Position numbers and translations under genes: made by a program
Notes under the pieces: generated by a model
Seen by the model: the letters and a program-made list of their open reading frames with translations, nothing else
The model's database searches: none
Told to the model about the DNA's origin: nothing
Source: Alcaligenes sp. SDU_A2
Lineage (GTDB): Bacteria > Pseudomonadota > Gammaproteobacteria > Burkholderiales > Burkholderiaceae_B
Direction of reading: 5' to 3'
DNA length: 64,000 nucleotides
NCBI RefSeq assembly: GCF_038237375.1
Contig: NZ_CP151273.1
Location: forward strand, 1,798,001 to 1,862,000
Part shown: piece after piece, positions 44,777 to 52,904 of the stretch
Layout of the letters: each line of letters opens with the position of its first letter
Position numbering within the stretch: the stretch's first letter is position 1

Positions 44777-45655
44777 TCAGGACGTGACCTGTTCCAGCAG
44801 CCAGTCTCGGAAACAAGTCGCTTTATGAGGCAGGCGTCCTCGGGGGGCGACCAGATACCAGGTGCGTTCGGTCTGCACCGTATCGGGAAAGGGGGCCATC
44901 AGCTTGCCGGTGTCTATCATGTCTTGAATAAAGGGAGTCAGGCCCATCAGTGCGCCTAATCCGTTGATGGCCGCCTGCAAAGCGACGGCGTGGGAATCGA
45001 ACAGCATGCCCTGGGCCGGGTATCGGTCCTGCAAGCCGTGCGCGCCCAGCCAGCGGGGCCAGTCCTGCGGCGAGTGGGTGATGTGCAGCTTGGGCGCGGC
45101 CTGCAGATCGGCGGGGGTGCGTATGGCATGGCGGCGGGCAAAAGCCGGACTCATCACGGGCAGCATATCGGCCCCGCAGATATGGTCGAACTGAAATTCC
45201 GGTGCGTTTTGATAGGGGCGTATGGCCAGGTCGCAGGATTCGTAGAGTTGCTGCAGCGGCACCGTGCCCGAGAGCAGGCGCAGGCGTATGTCGGGATGGC
45301 GTTGCTGGAAACCAGGCAGACGCGGCACCAGCCAGTGCAGGGCGAAGTTGGGCAGGACACTGAGTGTCAGCGTAGTGTCGTGGCGAGTGCTTTGCAGGTT
45401 CTGGGTGGCAATGTCGATGGTGTCGAGCGCCTGGCGCAGTTCCAGCAGATAGGCGCGACCCTTGTCGGTCAAGACCAGTGTGCTGTTCTGGCGCAGGAAC
45501 AGGTGCATGTCCAGCCATCCTTCCAACTGCTTGACCTGCTGACTGATGGCCGAATGGGTGACGTGCAACTCTTGGGCCGCGGCGGTAAAGCTCAGGTGGC
45601 GGGCAGCGGCCTCGAAGGCGCGCACAGCATTCAAAGGGGGCAGGCGACGTTTCAT
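44777..45655 (-). CDS. LysR-type transcriptional regulator (GcvA-like)
   Basis: A 292-residue LysR regulator. The helix-turn-helix is at about 5-64 (LNAVRAFEAAARHLSFTAAAQELHVTHSAISQQVKQLE), and the effector-binding domain runs from about 92 on. It resembles GcvA/AmpR-type members by the opening RRLPPLNAVRAFEAAARH. It is divergent from the operon beginning with a Bug-type receptor at 45765 (109 bp spacer), so that operon is the likely target. Confidence 0.92.
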   Translation of the reverse strand: MKRRLPPLNAVRAFEAAARHLSFTAAAQELHVTHSAISQQVKQLEGWLDMHLFLRQNSTLVLTDKGRAYLLELRQALDTIDIATQNLQSTRHDTTLTLSVLPNFALHWLVPRLPGFQQRHPDIRLRLLSGTVPLQQLYESCDLAIRPYQNAPEFQFDHICGADMLPVMSPAFARRHAIRTPADLQAAPKLHITHSPQDWPRWLGAHGLQDRYPAQGMLFDSHAVALQAAINGLGALMGLTPFIQDMIDTGKLMAPFPDTVQTERTWYLVAPRGRLPHKATCFRDWLLEQVTS

Positions 45656-45764
45656 GGGTGGCTTATGCTCAATAGCTTGTTAGTTATTCTAACGGCAAAG
45701 CGTGTGGCCTGTTGTTTTTCCGGGGATAGAATGAGGACATAACAAGACCCGATCCGGAGACATC

Positions 45765-46742
45765 ATGAAACATGTTGCACAGGTACTGTCCTGCTGCGCC
45801 TTGGCTGTTTTGACTGCCAACGGCGCATCGGCCACGGCGCAGCCCCCTTATCCGCAGGCACCGATTACGGTCGTGGTTTCCTACGCGGCCGGGGGGACGG
45901 CCGATCTGGCTACACGCATCGTGGCCGAAGCCATGAGCCAGGAGCTGAAGGTGCCGTTCGTGGTCGAAAATCGACCCGGCGGCGGAGGAGCCGTCGGGGT
46001 GCAAGCCGCCCTGCGGGCCAAACCGGACGGCTATACCTTGATGTCGGGCAGCTCCGAAATATCATTGGCGGCGACCGGCAAGACCCCTGCGCCGGATGAT
46101 GTGTTGGAACGCTTGAATCCATTGGCGCAGGTGGCGGTGGCCCCGATGGTCATGGTGGCGCGTGCCGATCGTCCTGAAAGTGTGCAGCAGTGGCGACAAC
46201 GCAGTCGCGACCCGAACGACCGCGTCACATATGCAACGCCGGGCGTCATGACGCCTATGCACTTGATCATGACCAAGCTGGGTGCGCAGGCGGGCATGTT
46301 GGCGCAGCATATTCCCTATAACGGCGGCGGCCGGGCGGTGGCTGATTTGATGGGAGGCCAGATCGATCTGGTGGTGGTGGCGCTGGGCAGCGCGATGGGG
46401 CAGATCCAGGCGGGGCAGGTCAAAGCCTTGGCCGTCCTGAACCCGGCCCGTTCCAGTCTGCTGCCGCAGGTGCCCACCATAGGCGAGGCCCTGGATCAGT
46501 CCTTTGGGGCCATTCCCTTGACCTGGTTTGGCTGGCTCGCGCCAGTGGATACGCCGGCACCGACCCAGGCCCGTTTGGCGGCGGCCTTGAAGGCCGTGAT
46601 GAAGCAGGAATCGGTACGCGAACGTCTGTTGCAGGCCGGATTGGAACCCCGCTTTCTGGATGCGGCGGCGTTTCGCAGCGAATTGGCCGCCGAGGCGGAT
46701 TACTACCGGGAAGCGGCCGAACTGGCCGCGCAGACACAATAA
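45765..46742 (+). CDS. Bug/TctC-type periplasmic solute-binding protein
   Basis: A 325-residue protein with a signal peptide (cleavage near ASATA-Q) and the Bug family layout: YPQAPITVVVSYAAGGTADLATRIVA, VVENRPGGGGAVGVQAALRAKPDGYTL, HIPYNGGGRAVADLMGGQIDL and VPTIGEALDQ. Bug proteins bind carboxylates, amides or similar small anions; many in Bordetella are orphans without TctA/TctB membrane partners, and none are encoded here. As the first gene of an operon with a lyase pair and a dehydrogenase, it probably captures the substrate of that pathway or acts as a sensor. Confidence 0.92.
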   Translation: MKHVAQVLSCCALAVLTANGASATAQPPYPQAPITVVVSYAAGGTADLATRIVAEAMSQELKVPFVVENRPGGGGAVGVQAALRAKPDGYTLMSGSSEISLAATGKTPAPDDVLERLNPLAQVAVAPMVMVARADRPESVQQWRQRSRDPNDRVTYATPGVMTPMHLIMTKLGAQAGMLAQHIPYNGGGRAVADLMGGQIDLVVVALGSAMGQIQAGQVKALAVLNPARSSLLPQVPTIGEALDQSFGAIPLTWFGWLAPVDTPAPTQARLAAALKAVMKQESVRERLLQAGLEPRFLDAAAFRSELAAEADYYREAAELAAQTQ

Positions 46743-46772
46743 GACGCCTTGGCGTCAGCAAGGAGAGGTGGC

Positions 46773-47069
46773 ATGAATTCAGGTTTTCTGGTGCTGGACG
46801 AACACGATAATGTGGGCGTGGCTTTACAGCACCTGCCGGCGGGCGCTCGGCTCCTGTTGGAAGCAGGCGCGTCCGGGCGGGAGAGCGTGTTGACGCTGGT
46901 GCAGGATATTCCGATGGGGCATAAATTCGCGCTGACTGAACTGGCCGACGGCGCTGCGATCCTGAAATACGGGGCTGTGATCGGCGCGGCGACGGCGGCG
47001 ATCCAGGCCGGTGGGCATGTGCATATTCATAATGTAGAAAGCTGTCGCGGTCGGGGGGATAGAGCATGA
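46773..47069 (+). CDS. SAF-domain small subunit of a UxaA/SuyA-type lyase
   Basis: A 98-residue SAF-domain protein (MNSGFLVLDEHDNVGVALQHLPAG...IPMGHKFALTELADGAAILKYGAVIG...GGHVHIHNVES). HKFA and KYG are the conserved parts of the N-terminal half of altronate/galactarate dehydratases and of SuyA, the small subunit of sulfolactate sulfo-lyase. In bifunctional UxaA/GarD these parts are fused; here they are split, with the stop overlapping the ATG of the next gene by ATGA. The reaction probably removes water or a sulfite from a hydroxy acid. Confidence 0.85.
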   Translation: MNSGFLVLDEHDNVGVALQHLPAGARLLLEAGASGRESVLTLVQDIPMGHKFALTELADGAAILKYGAVIGAATAAIQAGGHVHIHNVESCRGRGDRA

Positions 47070-48250
47070 GCGAAACGACTTTTCTGGGCTTTGCCCGTCC
47101 CGATGGCAGCGTGGGCATACGCAATCACGTGGCTGTCATTGCCGTTATGGATAATGTAAATCCTGTGGTGCGCCGCATTTGTGCGCAAGTGGCAGGCACG
47201 GTGCCGGTTTGCGCGGCCTATGGCCGCGGGCAGTTTGGCGCGGATCTGGAGCGCCACGATCGCGTCCTGATCAACTACGGCGCGCACCCTAATGTGGCCG
47301 CCGTGCTGGTCATCGGTCTGGAGGGCGTGACCACCCGGCGCATCGCCCAGGCGATTGCGCAGACGGGGCGTGCTGTGCGCAGTCTGGATGTGCAAAGCGC
47401 GGGCGGTACCGTGCAGGCCGTGCAGCGCGGCGTGCAGCAGGCTCTGGAATTGGTGATCGACGCCTCTCATCTGCGTCGCGAGCCGTTTCCGGTCAGCGAA
47501 CTGGTCATGGGGGTGGAGTGCGGGGCCTCGGATGCGACGTCGGGGCTGACCGCCAATGCGGTGACCGGTCTGGTGTCAGACTGGCTGGTTGCGCAGGGCG
47601 GCACGGTCATCTTGTCCGAAACGGACGAGATCGTGGGCGCGGAGCATGTGCTGGCCGAACGCGCCGCCAATGCTCAGGTGGCTGAGCAGTTGCTGGGGGC
47701 CGTGCGGCGGCTGGAAGCCCTGTCCGCTTTTCAGGGGCTGCAACTGTGGCCTCTGGGTGAAGATAATATTGCGGGCGGCTTGACCACCGTGGAAGAAAAG
47801 TCGCTGGGGGCGATACGCAAAGGCGGCACCAGTCCCGTGATGCAGGTGCTCGATTACGGCCAGAAGCCCGACTGCAAGGGGTTGGTGTTCATGGACGCGC
47901 CAGCACCCGGCGTAGAGAATGTCTGCGCCATTGCGGCGGGTGGCGCGCACTTCATTTTGTTCAATACCGGTGTGGGCAATCCTATCGGCCATGCCTTGAG
48001 CCCGGCGCTCAAGATCACCGGCAATCCGCAGACTGCGCAGGACTTCAGCGACAATATCGACGTGGATGTCAGTGCCGTACTCAGCCAGGGGCAGGCACTG
48101 TCCCAGGCTGCGCAGCATCTGCGGGCAGCGGCCATGCGGGTCGCCAGCGGTAGCCTGACGCGCAGCGAGGTGCTGGGCGATACGGAAATCTCTATTTCCC
48201 GCATCGAACTCGGCTTTGCGCGCCAGTATGGCGACAGCGCGACATCATGA
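47066..48250 (+). CDS. Large subunit of a UxaA/SuyB-type lyase
   Basis: A 394-residue protein with the C-terminal domain of UxaA-like dehydratases: FARPDGSVGIRNHVAVIAVMDNVNPVVRRI (start), MGVECGASDATSGLTANAVTG (Fe-ligand region with Cys), LTTVEEKSLGAIRKGG and MDAPAPGVENVCAIAAGGAHFILFNTGVGNPIG. These enzymes need Fe2+ or an Fe-S cluster; Cys in ECGAS and ENVCA fit. The size and split from the SAF subunit match the SuyA/SuyB pair of (R)-sulfolactate sulfo-lyase as well as D-altronate-type dehydratases. The neighbouring Ldh2 dehydrogenase is the type (ComC) that acts on sulfolactate or malate. The substrate cannot be settled from sequence. Confidence 0.85.
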   Translation: MSETTFLGFARPDGSVGIRNHVAVIAVMDNVNPVVRRICAQVAGTVPVCAAYGRGQFGADLERHDRVLINYGAHPNVAAVLVIGLEGVTTRRIAQAIAQTGRAVRSLDVQSAGGTVQAVQRGVQQALELVIDASHLRREPFPVSELVMGVECGASDATSGLTANAVTGLVSDWLVAQGGTVILSETDEIVGAEHVLAERAANAQVAEQLLGAVRRLEALSAFQGLQLWPLGEDNIAGGLTTVEEKSLGAIRKGGTSPVMQVLDYGQKPDCKGLVFMDAPAPGVENVCAIAAGGAHFILFNTGVGNPIGHALSPALKITGNPQTAQDFSDNIDVDVSAVLSQGQALSQAAQHLRAAAMRVASGSLTRSEVLGDTEISISRIELGFARQYGDSATS

Positions 48251-49305
48251 GTGCGATTTTCATTAATTATGCGTCCCTGCGCGATTGGTGCGCAGCCATG
48301 TTGCAGACGGCAGGCGTTGCGCCCGAGGCCGCAGCGGTGGCGGCCAGCTACATGTTGCGCACGGATGCGCGGGGTATCCGCACTCACGGCATTACACGTC
48401 TGGCCTCTTACCTGGACAAACTGGCCTCCGGCGAGGTCAATGCTGGGCCTGATGTGCGCGTGCATCAGGATACGGCCGGCCTGACGGTGCAGGCAGATGG
48501 CGCACTGGGGCAATACGCAATGCACTCGGCGTTGGAGCACGGGCTGGCGCGACTGCGTGAACAGGCGATGGTGGCTGTGCGCATTCAGGCCTGCGGACAT
48601 TTGGGGGCCTTGGGCATTTACGCTTTGGAAGCAGCCGAACAAGGTGCCTTCTGCCTGCTGGCGCAGCGCACGCCGCCCCTGATGGGCATGCCGGGATTCA
48701 ATGCGCCGGTCATCGGCAACAACCCGTTTGCCTATGCCAGTCCCGTGGCCGGTGGCGCGCCGCTGGTGTTTGATATGGCCTGCAGCGTGGCGGCGCGTGG
48801 TCACATACTGCTCAAGGCCCGGCAACAGGAGCCGATCCCGTCGGGTTGGGCGCTGGACGAGCAGGGCGAACCCACCACCAATGCGGACGAGGCCTTGCGC
48901 GGCTCTTTATTGCCCAGTGCCATGCACAAAGGCATGGGGCTGGCCATGCTGGTCGAGTGCCTGGCAGGCGCGATGGCGGCCAGCCCGGACAGTCTGGCGG
49001 CGCTGGAGCAGCCGGCGTCCATTCCGACCGCCGGTGCCATGGGGCGGCAAAGCGCCTTGATGCTGCTGATCAATCCACAGACGCTCAGTCAAGGATTGTT
49101 TGGTGATTACATGGCGAGCTGGTCGCGTCATTACCGCAGCCGGGGCGGAGATTCGGCACGGCTGCCGGGCGAGCGCGGCGCGCAACTGGAGGCACAGGTG
49201 CAGACAAGCGGGCTGTTGCCGCTGCATCCCAGCCTGTGCGCGGAGCTGATGGGCTTAGGGCAGGCCCGCGATCTGCCGTTGCCGGCCTGTGAGTCAGTGG
49301 TCTAG
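48247..49305 (+). CDS. Ldh2/YbiC/ComC-type NAD(P)-dependent 2-hydroxy-acid dehydrogenase
   Basis: A 352-residue malate/L-lactate/sulfolactate dehydrogenase family protein. Early motifs are MLRTDARGIRTHGITRLASY (catalytic His in THG) and GHLGALGIYALEAAEQGAFCLLAQ; NNPFAYASPV and GSLLPSAMHKGMGLAMLVECLAG follow. Start overlaps the stop of the preceding gene by ATGA, so the operon is tightly coupled. It is the dehydrogenase of the hydroxy-acid pathway encoded together with the split lyase, perhaps interconverting enantiomers via a keto acid. Substrate unknown. Confidence 0.88.
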   Translation: MSAIFINYASLRDWCAAMLQTAGVAPEAAAVAASYMLRTDARGIRTHGITRLASYLDKLASGEVNAGPDVRVHQDTAGLTVQADGALGQYAMHSALEHGLARLREQAMVAVRIQACGHLGALGIYALEAAEQGAFCLLAQRTPPLMGMPGFNAPVIGNNPFAYASPVAGGAPLVFDMACSVAARGHILLKARQQEPIPSGWALDEQGEPTTNADEALRGSLLPSAMHKGMGLAMLVECLAGAMAASPDSLAALEQPASIPTAGAMGRQSALMLLINPQTLSQGLFGDYMASWSRHYRSRGGDSARLPGERGAQLEAQVQTSGLLPLHPSLCAELMGLGQARDLPLPACESVV

Positions 49306-49562
49306 AGCTTGGGATGCCAGGTGGACACATAGCGCGGCAGGGGCGTGCGCAGCAGGCGGTGTTCGTCTTTATCCATGTCCAGATCCAGCTGGGTGTTGCC
49401 GCATAGCGCATGCCCGGTGTGGTTCCAGCGTATGGCCAATCTGCCTTTGGGTTGCGGCAGGTAGCCGTCTATCGGTCCTTCCTGACGTCGGGTGATGGCC
49501 GTCACAATGACCTTCAGGCCTCCTTTTGTGACGGTCGTAATCGGTGCTCTAAGTTTGGCCAT
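49302..49562 (-). CDS. Hypothetical protein
   Basis: An 86-residue polar protein (MAKLRAPITTVTKGGLKVIVTAITRRQEGPIDGYL...) with one Cys and several beta-like stretches. The ATG at 49562 is preferred; the frame reaches 49649. It overlaps the end of the preceding gene by four bases on the other strand. No family recognised. Confidence 0.5.
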   Translation of the reverse strand: MAKLRAPITTVTKGGLKVIVTAITRRQEGPIDGYLPQPKGRLAIRWNHTGHALCGNTQLDLDMDKDEHRLLRTPLPRYVSTWHPKL

Positions 49563-49761
49563 GGTTCTGTAATCCACGATCTGGTTTGGGGACGAACTAT
49601 GCCATTCTAGGCAGTGCAATGGCGCTGTCCACGTTTTCATCCCCCCCAAATGGGGTAGATGCGTCTTTCCGAACTAATCAGGAAAAGATGCCGTTGTCGC
49701 TTATTTTTCATATGGGGTGGGCTAGAATCAGCGCTTTATCGGTGTATTCAAGGATAGAGGC

Positions 49762-50685
49762 ATGAGTGTTTTTACGATTGTGGTGGCCTTGCTGGCTTTG
49801 CTGATCGTGAAGTCTGGATTGAAAGTGGTGCCGCAGGGGCAGCAGTGGACAGTGGAGCGTTTTGGTCGTTATACCCGCACCCTGACACCTGGCCTGTCGC
49901 TGTTGGTGCCGTTTATTGATCGCGTGGGCAAGAAGCTCAAAATGATGGAATCCGTGCTGGATGTGCCGTCTCAGAATGTCATTTCCCGCGACAACGTGGC
50001 CGTGACCGCCGATGGCGTGGTGTTCTACCGCATCGACAGCGCGGCTCAGGCGGCGTACGAAATCGACAATCTGGAGCTGGCCATTGTCAACCTGACTACC
50101 ACCAATCTGCGTTCGGTCCTCGGTTCGATGGAACTGGATAATATGCTGTCTAATCGCGAAACGATCAACGACCGCCTGCTGGCCGCCGTGGATGCCGCGA
50201 CCACGCCGTGGGGCGTGAAAGTCACCCGTATCGAGATCCGCGACCTGAACATGGCACCCGAGTTGCAGGAAGCCATGAATCTGCAGATGACGGCCGAACG
50301 GCATCGTCGCGCGGCGGTGACTAAAGCCAGCGGCCAGAAGGAAGCCGAGGTCTTGCAGGCCGAAGGCGAAAAGCAGGCCGCCGTGTTGCGCGCCGAAGGG
50401 GAAAAACAATCGGCCATTTTGCGTGCGGAAGCGCGCGAACGGGAGGCTCAGGCCGAAGCCCGCGCTACCCGCGAAGTGTCCGCCGCCATCGGCGAGGGTG
50501 ATGTGCAGGCCCTGCAGTATTTCGTGGGCCTGAAGTATGTAGAAGCCCTGAAAGAAGTCGGCAGCGGCCCCAATAGCAAGCTGGTGTTGATGCCGCTGGA
50601 GGCCAGCGGCATCACGGGGGCCGTGGCCGGGGTGACCGAACTGCTCAAGGCCACAGGCGGCAAGTCCAGCCTGGGTCAGGGCTAA
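49762..50685 (+). CDS. SPFH/Band 7 (stomatin-like, paraslipin/QmcA type) protein
   Basis: A 307-residue protein with one N-terminal membrane segment (about 2-16), an SPFH domain (VPQGQQWTVERFGRYTRTLTPGLSLLVPFIDRVGKKLKMMESVLDVPSQNVISRDNVAVTADGVVFYRI...) and a long charged coiled-coil rich in EA, EGEKQ repeats (about 180-250). Such proteins form oligomeric rings in membrane microdomains. The following NfeD gene completes the usual SPFH-NfeD pair. A TAGAAT hexamer 37 bp upstream at 49722-49727 could be the promoter. Confidence 0.92.
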   Translation: MSVFTIVVALLALLIVKSGLKVVPQGQQWTVERFGRYTRTLTPGLSLLVPFIDRVGKKLKMMESVLDVPSQNVISRDNVAVTADGVVFYRIDSAAQAAYEIDNLELAIVNLTTTNLRSVLGSMELDNMLSNRETINDRLLAAVDAATTPWGVKVTRIEIRDLNMAPELQEAMNLQMTAERHRRAAVTKASGQKEAEVLQAEGEKQAAVLRAEGEKQSAILRAEAREREAQAEARATREVSAAIGEGDVQALQYFVGLKYVEALKEVGSGPNSKLVLMPLEASGITGAVAGVTELLKATGGKSSLGQG

Positions 50686-50708
50686 ATCCGGTACGGGAGG
50701 GCACGGCC

Positions 50709-51152
50709 TTGGGATTTGTCTTTGATTCTTTCTGGCATTGGCTCGTGGCGGGCGTGCTGCTGATGGCCGCTGAAATTGTCGTGTCCGGCGTGTACCTGCT
50801 CTGGCTGGGGCTAGGGGCGCTGACGGTCGGGCTGTTTGTGGCGGCCTGGCCCACGGCCCCGGCCGGACTGCAATGGCTGGTGCTGGCAGGCGCTATGTTG
50901 GGATGGGTGGTGGTAGGGGTGCGCTGGCAGGTACGCAGCCGCGTGCGCGGGCCCGATGTCCTCAATACGGGGCTGGCGGCTCATATCGGCGCGCATGCCG
51001 TGGTCAGCGAGATCTTTGTGGGCGGACGCGGGCGTATCCGCCTGAATGACAGCTACTATAGCGCCAGCGCTGCCCAGGATCTTCAGGTTGGCCAGAGCGT
51101 CGTGGTCCGTTCCGTTCAGGGGACGGATCTGTTTGTCGAGCGCCAGGGTTGA
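50709..51152 (+). CDS. NfeD-like membrane protein
   Basis: A 147-residue protein with membrane segments at about 9-32, 35-52 and 55-72 and a C-terminal OB-fold domain (GTDLFVERQG end, VSEIFVGGRGRIRLNDSYYSA). NfeD proteins pair with stomatin-like SPFH proteins, the gene directly upstream. The start codon is TTG at 50709 with a GGGAGG site eight bases before. No serine protease domain is present, so it is the short NfeD1b-type form. Confidence 0.88.
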   Translation: MGFVFDSFWHWLVAGVLLMAAEIVVSGVYLLWLGLGALTVGLFVAAWPTAPAGLQWLVLAGAMLGWVVVGVRWQVRSRVRGPDVLNTGLAAHIGAHAVVSEIFVGGRGRIRLNDSYYSASAAQDLQVGQSVVVRSVQGTDLFVERQG

Positions 51153-51198
51153 GCCTGTTCCAATCCGGGCGGCAGCAAGCCTGTCGCCCAAACAGTAG

Positions 51199-51966
51199 AT
51201 GCAAAAAACAATGAACAATCGTTATGGCAAACTGGCGTCCCTGGTGTATCACCTGGACAAGCCGGTGGGACGTTCGTTTGGCGACGTCGAATATTACCTG
51301 GAGCGTCTCCAGGGGACGGATGGCCCCATTCTGGAGCCGGCCGTAGGCACGGGGCGGTTCTTGATTCCCTTGCTGCAAGCGGGTCTGGATGTGCGGGGTT
51401 TTGATCTGTCGGTGGAAATGCTGGATTACTGCCAGCGCGAACTGGAGCATCGTGCCTTGACGGCCAGCGTCCAGCAGGCCGGATTTACCGACTATGTCCT
51501 GGATCATCCGGTGCAGGCCATCGTCGTTCCGGCCGGCTCGTTTCAGTTGCTGGACTCATTCGAGCAGGGCATGGTGGCGCTGCACCGTTTTCATGCCAGT
51601 TTGTGCAGCGGTGGGCGTTTGCTGCTGGATGTGGACCCGGTCCACAGTATTGTCAATTCCAGACCGGGGCTGCGCACGTGGTCGGCACCGTCCGATGGTT
51701 TGATTACGTTGAATGCCACTGCACTGTCCACGGATTTTGGTGCCCAGGTCTATCGGGAAATGCATCGTTACGAGCTGTGGGAGCAGGGGGTGTTGCTGGA
51801 AACTCAGCTTGAGCAGTTCTCGCTGCGTTGGTGGGGCATACAAGAGCTGCGCATGGCGCTGGAGCAGGCCGGTTTTGTGGATGTCGTGGTATCGGGCGCG
51901 TATCAGTATGGGAAAGCACCGCACAGTGATGATGACAGTATTTCTTTTGAAGCGCGCAAGCCTTAA
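51199..51966 (+). CDS. Class I SAM-dependent methyltransferase
   Basis: A 255-residue methyltransferase with the SAM-binding signature PILEPAVGTGRFLIPLLQAGLDVRGFDLSVEMLDYCQREL (motif I to II) and IVVPAGSFQLLDSFEQGMVALHRF (motif IV region). The C-terminal half is a beta-rich substrate domain. Substrate unknown. Starts close to the NfeD gene's end but with its own start; an alternative ATG is at 51211. Confidence 0.88.
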   Translation: MQKTMNNRYGKLASLVYHLDKPVGRSFGDVEYYLERLQGTDGPILEPAVGTGRFLIPLLQAGLDVRGFDLSVEMLDYCQRELEHRALTASVQQAGFTDYVLDHPVQAIVVPAGSFQLLDSFEQGMVALHRFHASLCSGGRLLLDVDPVHSIVNSRPGLRTWSAPSDGLITLNATALSTDFGAQVYREMHRYELWEQGVLLETQLEQFSLRWWGIQELRMALEQAGFVDVVVSGAYQYGKAPHSDDDSISFEARKP

Positions 51967-51975
51967 GGCGCGGCG

Positions 51976-52731
51976 CTAGAGGCCACCTGATACGGTCAGA
52001 ACGGACCCGGTCACGTACGAAGCCTGCTCCGATAACAGCCAGGCAACGGCCTGCGCCACCTCCTGTGTCTGGCCGGGGCGCCGTAGTGGTATCCGGGCCG
52101 ATACTCGTTCGGGCCGTCCTGGCTCTCCGGCCCGGGCATGAATCGAGGTCAGTATGGTGCCCGGTGCCACGACGTTGACATGGATATTGTCCGTTGCCAG
52201 TTCCTTGGCCAATCCGGTGCTGAATGATTCCAATCCGCCTTTGCTGGCGGCATAGGCCACGTATTCGTGTGGCGCACCCAGGCGGGCGGCAATCGAGGAA
52301 ATATTCACGATTGTGGATCGATGGCTGCGGCCTTGCCAGCGGCGGGCGGCTTCCCGGCATAGCCGTATCGGAGCCTGTAAATTAATCTCCAGAATGTGTT
52401 GCAGATCAGTGTCGGACAGATCGCGCAGCACACCCAGCGGGCCGGTGATGCCGGCATTGTTGACCAGGCCGGTGACAGTGCCCAGGGATTGGGCAGCATC
52501 GAAAATACGGGCGGGCGCATCATTCTGGCGCACATCGATGCGCAGGGATACGCATGCCGGACCGTGCGTGCTCAGGCTATCGGCCAAGGCGGGGCCGTCG
52601 CTGTCCGGGCTTGAGTGAGTGAACAGAATCGGATGTCCTTGACCGTGCAAGGTGGTGACGATGTCTGCGCCTATGCCGCGGCTGCCGCCAGTAACGATAA
52701 TGACCGATTGGCCCGGTTCCAGTAGATTCAA
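51976..52731 (-). CDS. Short-chain dehydrogenase/reductase (SDR)
   Basis: A 251-residue NAD(P)-dependent SDR: glycine motif TGGSRGIG, NNAG in LVNNAGI, catalytic Ser in NISSIAA and Tyr-Lys in YAASKGG; the end (ASYVTGSVLTVSGGL) is classical. I start at the TTG at 52731, which follows a GGGAG site; the open frame extends 50 codons without SDR character. Convergent to the methyltransferase gene. Substrate unknown. Confidence 0.88.
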   Translation of the reverse strand: MNLLEPGQSVIIVTGGSRGIGADIVTTLHGQGHPILFTHSSPDSDGPALADSLSTHGPACVSLRIDVRQNDAPARIFDAAQSLGTVTGLVNNAGITGPLGVLRDLSDTDLQHILEINLQAPIRLCREAARRWQGRSHRSTIVNISSIAARLGAPHEYVAYAASKGGLESFSTGLAKELATDNIHVNVVAPGTILTSIHARAGEPGRPERVSARIPLRRPGQTQEVAQAVAWLLSEQASYVTGSVLTVSGGL

Positions 52732-52904
52732 AATCAGCTCCCAGTAATGTACCCGTGATGTGGCAGAATTAACGCATCGGGTCGTGCAGCGCAAGCCGCT
52801 CTGTCCGCCGCTTGGACTGGATGGGTGTGCAGCAAGGCAAGATGGCATCAAGCAAAAATGCGTCGCGCGGATCGCGCTCACTCATCAATTAGGAGGCCAG
52901 CAGT

